This document shows positions 33,373 through 44,300 of a DNA stretch of 64,000 nucleotides, piece after piece; the stretch's first letter is position 1; the number at the start of each line of letters is the position of its first letter. The notes beneath the pieces are model-generated. The model was not told the DNA's origin, ran no database searches, and was given only the letters and a program-made list of their open reading frames with translations. The position numbers and the translations under genes are program-made. The stretch lies in contig CM066032.1 in the NCBI GenBank assembly GCA_033557465.1, forward strand, positions 445,840,270-445,904,269, read 5' to 3'. The stretch is from Ichthyophis bannanicus (lineage: Eukaryota > Chordata > Amphibia > Gymnophiona > Ichthyophiidae).

Positions 33373-36084
33373 GACATAGACAGGATTATATTTGTAGACA
33401 AAAAAAAGGAACCATGAAGCTGGAGGAGAGGACAGGCAGACCAAAGGAAGGAGCAACGGGAGAAGAGGGGCTGGAGGGCAGGAGTCAGGAGTAGAATAAC
33501 TGTTCTCTGCTTTAGCTCCAGCAGGCTGGAGAAGAATATCCCTGCTGCACTGGAGTCTGATAAAAAGAGGCAGGCCCGCATTTCAGGCCATTCCCCCAGA
33601 AATTGAGACCTCGATATAGATATTGATATTAATTGAAAACAAAAAAACCCAAAACTGATCATGGATTTAGGCAACCTCTAAGCCAATAAATATAAAATAG
33701 ACTCTAGACAGAACTGGTAGCCTTATTTCAATATATATCCTATAAATCATTTGCTAAAATTATTTTCTCTGTGCATTCCTACTGGGAGCTGTGTACATCC
33801 AGAAAGAAAACTCTTGATTTGTTTTCCCTGTTCGATATATGCGACTTCCAAATGTCCATATCCCCCCCCCCCCCCCCGATTTATTACAAACTAAGGTCAA
33901 TTACTGGACATGTGAATAAAGTTAGATAAAAGAGGATGGGCAAGGACACATTAAGCAAGACTTTGCTTTTCCTTTAAAGCTACAAAATAGCAAGTTTAAG
34001 GGAGGCAACTTAAGTACCTGAGGCGGGGGAGGGAATGGAGATTTCCTCTTGTCATTAAGCCCTCTATTCAATTACAGTTTATCGGGGTAATTAAACACTG
34101 AGAAGGGATGCTAGGCTAATTGTTAGATTATGGTAATTACCAGTCTTTGCAATGATACTGCTGATCAAAATAAGATGTGGTCACAGGCGCTCAGTGAAAG
34201 ATGCTCTGTAATTTTCATCCACAGCTATTGGAAATGAGGCTATTTATTAATGGTTCATTAGAAATCCGGCAGAGAAGCTTATTATTTGTAGCTGTCCTTT
34301 CTTCACCCAGTCTACTGGAACAAGACTCCCAAAGGGTTGGGCCCAACTCACTGCCTCAAACTGACCCATTTCCATCACAATTACACAGCTGAGTAGAAGT
34401 AGGTCCCTGCACTGTAGACAGTTCAGACTTCATGTAACTATGTCGTTCATCTAAACTCACTGGCAGAAAAATCCTGCATGTAAGTCTTCCAGCGTGAGCT
34501 AAACAAATAAATGACATTTATATATATTTACATACACAGATATGAACATTTGGTAGTATCCCTCAGATTGACAAAAAAATGACAGAAAAAAAAGACTTTA
34601 GCTAGAAAATGTGCCATGTTTTTCTTATTGCTTTTTGTTATTATCCATCCTCCCAACTCATTATACTCCTGTTTATTCACACAGTTGGATCTCACAAATT
34701 TTTGGTTTTTTGTAGCCAGATTGCTACACACAGAAACATGCAATTATATATACATGGAAAAAACCCCACTGGTCTCCCTTGGAAAAAAGGTGGGGGAGAT
34801 GGACCAGACACAGAGCAGGAAAGGTACTAGAGGACTATAGAAATCAAGGTTTATTTCAGCGACGATTTATCAAGTTATCTAGAAAGATTCAAGTACTGCA
34901 GTACGTCTACTACTGAAATGAAATTTCTTGCGGACAGCATAGCAGGAAACAAAAAAAAAGGCCTTTTTCTGTTTTTTATATATTCTCTCCTTTCACTCAA
35001 GTCTACATTTGTTAAAAAGAGCTCCAGTTCAAAGAAAATAAAGTTGACCCTTCCCGTGATCTTTCAGGAATTCTGTTCTGCTGTGGTCTCTGAAGCGAAG
35101 CATTTGTCTGGCGTGAGGGGCTTCGGTGGTACAGTTATGCCAAGACACATGCATGATAAAGCGGGAGGGCAACCTAAGGGCCACTGTCGTGCTGAGTGAC
35201 ATGTCACTGTATTGATCTTCCTGGGGTCAGACCTGCACTCAATGTCTATTGGTGTGATTGCTATAATCCCTATAATCCCTTGCCTGCACCTGGCTATTGA
35301 TTTCACATTGTTTTAGATATTTAACTTACTGAGGTGGGTGGGATAGAAGGGATGTTAAGATTATTTCTGTACAAAGCACAAGTCAAAATTGCTTCTTTAT
35401 TTTCTAAATGAACTGCATGTTTTTATCGGAATGCAACAAATCTCCCTCTCCCGCCACTCCCCATCTTCACCACACACAATCACCTGAAATTTCTAAACCG
35501 AGGCCTCTATAGAATCCTCTCTATTAGGCTGACCTAGTGTCAGTGGATCAGCAAGGTTAGCAGGACATTTTAAGATTAAATAAGGTTTTGTTAGGAAGAT
35601 GTGTTCAGCTGCTGGTGTCTGCATTTCATTAATTAAGCCTGGTCAGTAGATGACAATGAATAATTACCATCTAGCACTTACCCGCTCACAGCTGAAGTGC
35701 ATAATGACATCTGTTGAGCATGTGTCTCTGTGAGAGCCCCAATCTCAGACCTGATGGAATGTCATTCTAGGACTGGTATTTGTTAACCCTGCCTAAGGCA
35801 GGCACTGAGCTATTTATGGCTACTGAAAACAATACCCTATGTCACCAAAACCCTCTGCTTCTCACATTCACAAGACCAAAAAAGAATAACTTACTCCATA
35901 GGAGTACCAGTCTAGAATGTGACTAATACAAGTAACCTGGGGCATATTTTTTCTTGTTGACTGCAGAGAAAGACATATTCTGAGGTTGCAGGTTACTGGG
36001 GTTTAAACATATTTTCCTTATACAAGGGGCTGTAATCATTACTCTGATCTTTATATCTTTTGTTAGTGGAGAATACTATTACAG
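33373..36084. other. Unique DNA, possible conserved non-coding elements
   Basis: No gene recognised. 34030-34330 contains 'GGCTAATTGTTAGATTATGG', 'GTAATTACC' and 'TATTTATTAATGGTTCATTAG'; 35520-35730 contains 'TTCATTAATTAAGCC' and 'ATGAATAATTACC'. These AT-rich homeodomain-like motifs in unique sequence suggest regulatory DNA, but nothing proves it. Confidence 0.35.
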
Positions 36085-36400
36085 TATCGGTGTTGTTGTT
36101 ATTAAGTGCCATTGAGTCGGTGTCAACTCATGGCGACTCTCTGCATAGTTGTCCTAAACTACATTTGGTCTTTAGTCAGGTGGCTCATTGTTGATAGAGT
36201 GGCACCCATAGCTGCTGTTATTGTATCGATCCATCTCATTGCTGGTGCGTTGACCTTCTACCTTGCCAAGCATGATGTCTTTCACTATCTCTCTCTTTGC
36301 ATGATGTGTCCAGAGTATGAAAGTCGAAGACTTGTCATCTGAGCTTCGAAAGAAAGCTTAGGTTTGATCTCCTCTAGTATTGACTGGTTTGTTCTTTAAG
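36085..36400 (-). mobile_element. RTE-like LINE 3' end
   Basis: The minus strand encodes 'SLRLSYSGHIMQRE' and, after a frame break, 'VKDIMLGKVEGQRTSNEM', the C-terminal tail block of RTE-like reverse transcriptases ('GHIM ... MLGKVEG ... MRW'). The 3' UTR ends 'GTCGCCATGAGTTGACACCG', 'ACTCAATGGCACTTAATAAC' and (AAC)n. Its tail matches the tails of the SINEs at 24459 and 33188. Confidence 0.78.
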
Positions 36401-36409
36401 AGGCACATT

Positions 36410-36985
36410 CCAACATGTGCGTCCAGGCCCGATCGGAATCTGGACGCATAGAGGTAGATCCGATTCCGATCCCACGGGGGCTAGATGTGCCTTGTGAGAT
36501 CAGAATTGGGTCTAGAGTCTGTATGTGCAAGCCGGGACCCGATTCCGATCAGCCTACACATATAGACCCATGCCCGGCTAACTCAGTCAGGCTTTAGAAT
36601 GGAGCCGCAGTGCCATGGCTCCATTCAGGAGCTGTGATTCCTGGCCACTGACCACACTTTCCTTTCTCCGCAGCCTGACACCAGATCTGGTCTTCCATGG
36701 CCAGGATCGGGCTGCAGGGAACCCCCTTCACCCACTCACCTCACTTGCGCTACCCAGGCCTGCCATCACCCAATGTCCAGGGGGACTTATTCCACCTCCG
36801 ACATGGAATAAGTCCCCGTTCAGTCTGCCGACCCCTGTACATATGGGGTCACGGACCGCTCACTGCCCACTCTGCCTCTGCAATGCCCACTCCTGCCCCT
36901 GTCTAAGCCTCCCAGTATAAACTTCTTGTTCATACAGGGAGGTTTTTGACAGGGTGAGTAGGGGGGCGAATAGCAGGAATGGACG
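36410..36985. repeat. GC-rich hairpin-bearing repeat, left part
   Basis: Shows 'CCCGATCGGAATCTGGACG' and 'CCGATTCCGATC' motifs and a perfect 14-bp stem GGGGACTTATTCCA (36781-36794) / TGGAATAAGTCCCC (36804-36817). Composition is far more GC-rich than the flanks. A related hairpin occurs at 37861. No coding region recognised. Confidence 0.55.
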
Positions 36986-36989
36986 TCCC

Positions 36990-37224
36990 AATAGGGCCAG
37001 GGATTCGAATCCCACTAGAGGATAGCAAACTTGGGTCAGAAGGACTGGGTTTCTAGTTCCACAGGTGCTCCTTGTGGCCTTGGGCAAGCCACTTAACCCT
37101 CTGTTGCCTCAGGTACAAAAAGACAGATTGTGAGCCCTTCGGGGACAAGGGAAAAATATACATATAGACAGTACCTGAATGTGCAGTGCTTTGACTGGTA
37201 GAAAAGCGGTATATAAGCCTAGTT
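36990..37224 (+). mobile_element. SINE, hairpin-type tail, split by a second SINE
   Basis: 'GATTCGAATCCC' B box (37011), core 'CTTGTGGCCTTGGGCAAGCC', then 'GAAAAGCGGTATATAAGCCT'. Its own tail 'AGTTAAATAAATAAG' resumes at 37509, after the second SINE. The left boundary is approximate. Confidence 0.78.
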
Positions 37225-37505
37225 TATTTATTTATTTATTTAGACAGTTTTGTATACCGCCTTATCCTTCAATCAAAGCGGTCACAACACAATTGGGGGA
37301 TACATTTAACAAGCGGGGATATGAGACACATACTTACAGGGAACATGGGCAATGGAGGGTTAAGTGGCTTTCCCAAGACCACAAGGAGCATCTGTGGGAC
37401 TAGAAACCCCAGTTCTTCCGGCCCAAGGTTGCTGTCCTCTAGTGGGATTTGAACCCCTGACCTTCCGGCCTGAAGTACCTTACCCCAACCACTAGGCTAC
37501 TCCTC
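37225..37505 (-). mobile_element. Full-length SINE inserted in the tail of another SINE
   Basis: Minus strand: 'GGAGGAGTAGCCTAGTGGTT' head, B box 'GGTTCAAATCCC', core 'CTTGTGGTCTTGGGAAAGCC', end 'AAGGCGGTATACAAAACTG' and (AAAT)n. Flanked by a 7-bp duplication CCTAGTT (37218-37224 and 37506-37512). Same subfamily as 7192-7430. Confidence 0.88.
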
Positions 37506-37522
37506 CCTAGTTAAATAAATAA

Positions 37523-38290
37523 GACAAAACAAAACTGCGGGATCTGTATGTACCCGCGATTGCAGAATCGGGCAGTTAGGCAGCCCGGTGTGCACCCAAT
37601 GCTGTGCAGGGAGATGCCTGGGAGGCTGTCTGTCCAGACAGCACAACACTCTGGGTGGTGTGCCATGCAGTGGCGTCCCATCGCCATGGAACCGGCATGT
37701 TCAGCTGGAGTACCAGAATTCTGGGAGTGAGCGCGCCCCGGTACACTGACGTCCAACACTCAGAGGGGGCCCCGAAGGCCTGGATCAGACGACAAATGCT
37801 TTACCACAGCAGTGAGATGCGGTTGGGGGGGGGGGGGTGGCAGCCCACACACAGCAAAGTGCCCGGCACTTATTCCACCATTGGGGTGGAATAAGCCGGG
37901 CATCTAGCATGGTGCCGGGGAATGTACAGAGGCATGACCAGAATTGCCTCTTTATGTCCTGGCAGCTGACCTCTCCCCTGCTCTGCCCAAGCTCCCGACC
38001 CCATCCATCACTCCCCGCACAAACGCTGTGTACATGTGGGGAATACTGGCGACAAAATCTGCTTTGGGGGCTGAGCGCAGGTTGGATGTCCAGTCCATAT
38101 GTCCAACCCAACTATTTGCAGGGCAGAATGCCGGCCTTAGCTTGCCAGGTTTGGCATGCTGGGTTTTGGTTCTATCTGGACCTGCTAATCTGTTCCCATT
38201 TTTTCTCCCTTTATACTGTTCCCATTTTTTTTCCCTTTGTACCGTTTATTCCCTGTTAAGATGCGGCACAATGGACTGGGGGTTTGGGCC
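37523..38290. repeat. GC-rich hairpin-bearing repeat, right part
   Basis: Carries GCCCGGCACTTATTCCACC (37861-37879) pairing with GGTGGAATAAGCCGGGC (37885-37901) apart from a 2-nt bulge, sharing ACTTATTCCACC with the left part. 'CTCCCCGCACAAACGCTG', 'TGTACATGTGGGGA' also echo the left part near 36910-36945. The class is unknown. Confidence 0.5.
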
Positions 38291-38300
38291 ACACATGTGT

Positions 38301-38490
38301 AACAAATAGTTATAAGTCTACATCTCAGCAAAAAAAGACAAAACAGCAAAAAGCTGATATATTACACAGGTACACTAAAAAATTTTTTTTTAAACTGCCT
38401 CTAATGTTTCGATTGATTTTTACGTTTTTTGGTGCGCTGAATCCAAATCTGGTAACCAATTTGCTCCATCACGTACAGATTTTTTGCTAC
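38301..38490 (+). repeat. Left terminal inverted repeat of the unclassified transposon
   Basis: The core 38364-38490 contains the four blocks shared in inverted order with the right end. The outer part 38301-38363 is less certain. It includes an 'ACAGCAAAAAGCT' to 'ACAGCATAAAAATCT' match with the right side. Confidence 0.8.
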
Positions 38491-38571
38491 ATTGGGTTAG
38501 CAGTTTGAGGTGAACGTTTCAGATTGAGTGCGATCGAGATAAAAGTTTCTGGGATGAATTCTTTATACTAA

Positions 38572-38847
38572 TTGTTTAGTAGTTATTCAAATAAGAATAA
38601 AGAAAATTGTAACAAGGCAGCACATAAGAATAGAGTAATGTCAACAAAACACACTGTGATGGTAGCAAAATTGTCTGCACTTAAAACAGCCACATACATG
38701 TGCACAAACATTGAGCATATAAGAGCGAGGTTAGACACAAAGCAAAGCAAAGAAATGTGCAAAAAATGTTGTACAGGTATGTATGTAAGAATAGAAAACG
38801 CAAACCGCACCATTGCAATACATGAAGACAAACACCCGATGGTGTGA
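38572..38847 (+). other. 91-codon open frame inside the transposon, unassigned
   Basis: Convergent to the transposase gene, between it and the left TIR. The product would be Lys/Thr/Met-rich with three Cys near 'MCKKCCTGM'. AATAAA motifs follow at about 38848-38863. No known domain; chance is possible. Confidence 0.2.
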
Positions 38848-38967
38848 AAATAAAATTCTAATAAATGAGATCCGACACTGTGGTAATAACTAGCAAATTT
38901 TTATTTCAAAGTTTAGTAAAAACACGATATTTGTCAACACAGTTTAGATTTTAAAGTCATTCTTGGG

Positions 38968-40693
38968 TCAATCAATCTCCTGGTGGGCCCGTTTCTTCTT
39001 CCCCCGAATGCTTCTCTTGGTGTGCTGCTTGGCGTATTTTTCATCTGGGGTTTCCCGCAGCAGCAACCAGCAGAAATAAGCCATCATAGTGGTGTTCCAT
39101 CTTCCTTGGTACCTTCTCTCTGCGTCCTTGATGTCCTGGTGAAACCTTTCACCTTGTTCTTCACTGTACGCCCCCAAGTTTTCGGGAAAGTAGTTCACAT
39201 GGGATTGCAAGAAATGGACTTTCAGGCTCATGTTACAGCCTTGTTCTTTGAAGGCATTGAGCATCCTGGCAACAATATCCTTATAGTTCTCATCCCGCCT
39301 GTTCCCCAAGAATTTGAGAACAACATCCTTGAAGGAATCCCAGGCTTCTTTTTCCTTCTCAGACATCGTTTCAGCGAATGCTCCATCTGAAATGAGTTTC
39401 CTTATATCAGGGCCAACAAACACTCCTTCCTTTAGCTTTGCTTCAGAAAGTCGGGGGAACTTTGAGCAAAGGTACCGAAAGCACTCACCATCTTTTGGAA
39501 GGGACTTGATGAATTGCTTAATGAGACCCAACTTAATGTGGAGAGGTGGTAATAGAATTTTATCACGAGGTACCAAGCTCTCATGAAGAACATTTTTCTC
39601 ACCGGGTCTCAAATACTCCCGAATTGGCCAGTCTTTTTTTCCCCCAGTGTAGGTCGCGGGCCCGGCTATCCCACAAGCAAAGGAAGCAGGGATATTTGGT
39701 GAAACCGGATTGCTGCCCTAATAGCATGGATAGAATTTTAAAGTCTCCACAAATCATCCACTTATGCTCATCATAACGAATCTTCTGAAGAATCAGGGCC
39801 AAATTCTCGTATTTTTCTTGGAGAATAACAGAGTGAGCAATAGGAACTGAAGCGAATGTGTTGCCATTATGAAGAACACCTTTTATGCTGTCTTTTGATG
39901 AATCAATGAACAGCCGCCATTCAGCAGGATCATACTTGAGTTTAAACTTTTCCATCACTCCGTACATATCGTTGCAAAATACCAAATCTTCCTCTTTGCT
40001 GAAATACTTCAAAAATTGTGTCTCGCGGTTGCGGTACCAATAAAAAGTTGTTCCTGGTGACAATAGATTTTTCTGTTTAAGCCGAGAACCTAGCAGTTGG
40101 GCAGCATCTTTTGGGAGTCCTAAATCCCGGACTAAATCATTCAATTCAGCTTGAGAGAAAAGTTCAGGTTTCGGATCTGGTTCAGTTTCAAACTCGGAAG
40201 TACTGGACTCATCGGGAAAAGCCATCTGATGAGTCTCATCATGATCAGAACCGTCCACACAAATATGATCCAAAGATTTTGGTGGTTCAGGCACAGGTAC
40301 TTCGTTGCTATGAGGCATAGGCCTAATTGCTGAGGGAAGGTTGGGGTAACTTATTACGTTCTTATTTTTTAAGTTGTATCCCTTCACAATGCAAGAGCAA
40401 AAATAGCAGTCACTGCTGTGGTCTCTTTGTTCACGCCACATCATAGGTATTCCGAAACGAAATGCTTGTTTTTTACCTTTCATCCATAAGCGTAGATCTT
40501 CCTCACATGTCTTGCACACTTTGTGAGGAGCCCACGGTTTGTCTTGATCGCCTAACTTCAAACCGAAATAGGCGAAATATACTTTTTTAATAAATGCAGA
40601 AATGTTCCTCTGCCGCTTTTTCACGGTATATTCCCCACAAATAAAACAAAAACTGTCCAGAGAGTTGACGCAACCTCTGGCTCTGTGAGCCAT
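38968..40693 (-). pseudogene. Putative transposase, Cys-rich N-terminus plus RNase-H-fold core, one frameshift
   Basis: I choose the ATG at 40693 ('MAHRARGCVNSLDSFCFICG') because Cys-rich homology starts there, although the frame is open upstream to 40879. Residues 16-101 hold Cys pairs C16/C19, C60/C63 and C96/C99, probably a zinc-binding DNA-recognition domain that resembles zf-AD in spacing. An acidic linker follows (about 140-180). The core shows 'WRLFIDSSKDSIKG' (D264), 'ICGDFKILSMLLG' (D317), 'FTKYPCFLCLWDSR' (C336/C339), then, past the frame break, 'LPPLHIKLGL' and 'GAYSEEQGERFHQDI' (candidate catalytic Glu). The C-terminus is basic. The frame is broken once: a run of 5 C and 7 T at 39634-39645 (plus strand) carries one base too many. 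Total about 575 residues. The family seems to be an uncharacterised one I recall from arthropods; the transposase role is inferred from the TIRs and residue pattern. Confidence 0.78.
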
Positions 40694-41079
40694 CACAAAT
40701 ACACAGCACTGCAAACTACAACTGTAGTGAACCACTTCGGAATAAAGCTGGATTACGACTGAGCAAACAAAAGGTAATAATGAACTTTCAAGAAACTGAA
40801 ATTTGACAGGAACGTTCATGTCGCAACCACCGTGTTTGAGCGAGCGAGCGAACGAGGCGAGGCGAACAGGAAAGAACATGCGCCAGCGCGAGTACTGGAT
40901 TTAGCCCCCCGCCTCCCAATTGTCCTGTTAATGTATAAAATGAATACAAAACACTCTAAAATATCATGAGGGAGTGTTTCTAGTTAGTTAACCATTACAA
41001 CCTCTATTTTGGGCCAAGAAAATAAACTGCAGTCGGCTAAAAAGAAATTATGTGAACATTCCTTATATGGGTAAGAAAT

Positions 41080-41312
41080 CTAATTTTGCAAGAAAATGTG
41101 ACGTGATGGAACATTTTGGCTATTTTTCCTGGATTCAGCACCCCAAAATCTATAAGAATCAGTTGCAAAACTGGAGGCAGTTTTTTGGTAGTGTACCTGT
41201 GTTATTTATTTGGACGTTTAGATTTTTATGCTGTGCATTATTTTTGTATTTCTTTCAATAAATTTTACAATGTATTTGGTTTTATATTTTGTGAACTACA
41301 TAGTTATTTGGT
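41080..41312 (-). repeat. Right terminal inverted repeat of the unclassified transposon
   Basis: Reverse complement of the left repeat, strongest at 41101-41202. Between the gene start and this repeat (40700-41080) lie a GC-rich stretch and unassigned sequence. Confidence 0.8.
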
Positions 41313-44300
41313 CTGATTATACAGAACATAAAATAAATTTACAATTTTGGAACATCATCTCAGTTACAAGTAACAAATTTCCAGCTCATGGACTCATTCT
41401 TACATTTCTTTAAGTAAAACATTTGAATGAGCTACATGCTTCCTTTCCAATGGAAGGAAACAAACATATTTAATCTCTCTTACTTTTAGTGACTAGTGTT
41501 ATTTTATAGTGTAGGTCCAACAGTGGGATCCTACAAGTTTGATTATATTTTTCTTGTCATGAAGAGTGACAGAGTTAACAAAAAGAAAGCAAACAATAAG
41601 GAAGGGGAAGCTAATAATTTATTTGAAGTTTGGACAATGAAGTGCCAATATCCACAAATCATGCTGTACTGGGGAGGGGGGGGTGGAACTTATTAATGCC
41701 TCCTGAATAAATGCAATGTGATTTTCCCTCATGAAGGAGGGGGCAACATCAACAACCAATAACGCTATTAGGCAACTCGTTCTACTGAAATGTGATATCT
41801 TGAAATCAAATATTCAAAACCAACCCTATTCAAAGTGCATCATTTGGTGTTTTGCTTTATCCCTCCCCTCTCAAATCAAGGAACAAGGCACGTTTGAAAT
41901 TCTACAGTTGTCATATATTCTGGCAGCAATGTTTTAGCAGTATTGCCATACCATTTTGCATTATTTCCCCCTGCTTTACTTCGTTTCTTCCAGCCTTCAT
42001 TCGGCATGAGAGTAGGAAAGAGATTTCATTTAGGCAGTTTGGAAGTAGGCTAAACAGTAGGCAAAAAAACGCAAGACGGGGTTCTCATTTCTGAAACTAG
42101 TGATAAGGGACTTTAAGCCAGGCTTGAAAGTAAGTATCTGGGCATACCAGTACAAGTCCCAGTGCAAAGAAACCCAAAGGTCATTAAGGAGCTCTCGAAA
42201 GCACTAGCTATGTTCTTACAAGATCAATCTGTATATTTTTAAAAAGGACTATGCCAAAAATAATAGCAAGCTATGATAGTTTATGTTCCTGGTATGCAAT
42301 AGTCGAGAGTACATGACATAACTGGTGAGGTCACAGATAAGATTGAAAAATAGCTTTCATCTGGTTTAAGACTAGAAACCTTTAGAATTTGAAAGTAAAC
42401 TGAGATGAGACATCACCAAGTCCACAAAAACATAACATCTTCTGCAGATGCTGGAATTATCGACATTTCCATGAGCGTGAATGTACATGTAGGTGTCTGT
42501 ATCCATGCGCATAGAGGGACGTGTTTTTATGAACAGTGATTTGTCTTCTCAATTCGCTTTCAAACTACAAATGTTCCCAGTGGTTAAGTTAAAAAAAAAA
42601 AAGCCTTCCTAGAGGTTATTTGTGCCCTCGCCATATTGTTGTGTGAATTTAATAGTACAGTACAAATAATTAAGCCTGTTTTACACCTGCTACCCACCAC
42701 AAAAACCTAAAACAAGCAACATCTGTAGAGCTCTGCTCTGAATGATAAATCTCCTCTTATTCTAGATTCTTTTTGAAGATAATTATGCCCCTCAAGCTCC
42801 CAAGAGCAAAGGTAATTTAAGGTTCTGGCCTTCACTACAACTGTTGACAACATACTGAGCAGATGGCAGTCGTTTCCTTCATCTCCCCCAACCTTTCCAC
42901 TCTACAGTGCAAAGCATCTACCTGCAGGTCTCAGTGGTGAAGTGAATCACGTACAATGATTCACGATGTCACCAAAACATTTGGGGTAATTAAACAGAAA
43001 AAAGAGAGAAACTTTTTATCTGCTTCTATTCTTACAGACAATGCACAAAAGGTGATCAATGGCGATCAGTAGAAAGGTCATCCCATCATCCCTTTTTAAA
43101 GGTAGACAACTGTACGTAACTATTCTGTTGGAATTTCTCTGATTTAGCCTTCAAAAAGATGACGTGGCTTATATTTCCTCGCTCCAATTACAACAACGCT
43201 AACCAATGACTCACGTTACCTTGTGAGCTGCAACATTAGGTCACTTTCTTTAGGCTCTAGGAATACTACTTAATGATTACCCTTTGCGCATAAGTATCTT
43301 TCTTCCCTTTCTTTACGAATGTATTATGATGTCTAGAACTGCCTTCTGAGCACGTGTCTGCTGCACTGTCACGAATATCCATTCTTCCACATGCTACACG
43401 ACTGCACTTTGTTCACCCTTCTCTACAGTGTAATATTGTATTATATTTTGTTGAAACTAATTTTTGCAAAATAAAAAAGTCATATTAAAATAGCTCTGTA
43501 CATAACTTTGACTGCATTTGTATGTATGGTTATATCCAAGACTATAATTTATTTAGCCATTTTGCTGCAGAATATACCTTTGGCCTCAAAGCTGCAGAAC
43601 ACAGGCCAGTGGCCCCACTCGTACTGCTCAAGCTCTGGACTACTATTTATTCCTAATGATGCTCGGGGAGAAAGGCTCCTTCTCACTTTGGTGCCTGCAG
43701 AATCCTCCTTCCAACTCTTGGTGCTATGTGACTCAGTGCAAAGAGAAATGTGGGAACCCTGCTGAGGAATGATGAGAAACTGGAGGGGAATAAAAGAAGA
43801 CTATGGACTGAAAGGAAATGAGAATACAGAGAGATTGGGGGGGAGGGGGAAAGGAAGAGGTTGAGAGACTGCAGGAGAAAGGAAGTAAAGTATGAACTAT
43901 GGAAGCAGAGCAAGAGAGACAAGCAAAAGGGCACCTTGGGGAGGAGGAAAGATTGTCTCTTTTTCTTATCCTGCGGTCTTATTGTAGCCAAAGGGGAGAC
44001 AAGCAAGAGGGGAAAAAAGGTGAAAGAACAAAGAATAGAACATACATATAGAAAAGAAAGGAATAGGGGGGGAAAAGGCCAATACTCAAAGTCAAATATG
44101 CAGTAGGTGACAAGTGCCAACTGCATAAGTGATTTTTTTGGAAAACTACAGCCCCAGGGAACAGATAACCTTTGGTCATTTAAATCACTAAATGGCCATA
44201 AGAAATCTGGTTTGATAGAATGTCTCTGGAGCTGGCGGAAATGTTATCCATCAAAAGCAGCAACGTTCAACCACTAGATGAAAAACATCTCTCATCCATA

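Larger units (their letters stand above)
38301..41312 (-). mobile_element. Unclassified DNA transposon with long imperfect TIRs
   Basis: About 3.0 kb. A single minus-strand gene (40693 to 38968) lies between inverted terminal segments of at least 125 bp. Identical inverted blocks occur in the same order on both sides: ACACAGGTACACTA (38364 / 41189), ACTGCCTC (38394 / 41174), GCTGAATCCA (38436 / 41130), TCCATCACGT (38465 / 41101). Weaker similarity extends outwards to 38301 and 41312 ('CAAATAGTTAT' versus 'CAAATAACTAT' in reverse complement). No target duplication could be fixed; a GTAACAAAT direct repeat at 38299 and 41370 is a weak candidate. A GC-rich stretch at 40830-40880 upstream of the gene may hold its promoter. 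Confidence 0.82.

Noticed and set aside
36615..36920. 101-codon open frame in the GC-rich repeat
   Set aside because: No domain, and it overlaps a hairpin of the repeat; similar frames occur in other reading frames there.
38983..39586. Plus-strand open frames opposite the transposase
   Set aside because: Antisense shadows; the minus-strand protein has clear conserved motifs.
38299..41378. GTAACAAAT direct repeat as the target duplication of the unclassified transposon
   Set aside because: A 9-bp match (38299-38307 and 41370-41378) exists, but inverted similarity of the ends was not convincing out to 41369, so it may be coincidence.
43683..44126. 147-codon minus-strand Leu/Ser/Phe-rich open frame
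   Set aside because: Again opposite a purine-rich tract; looks like membrane protein only by composition.
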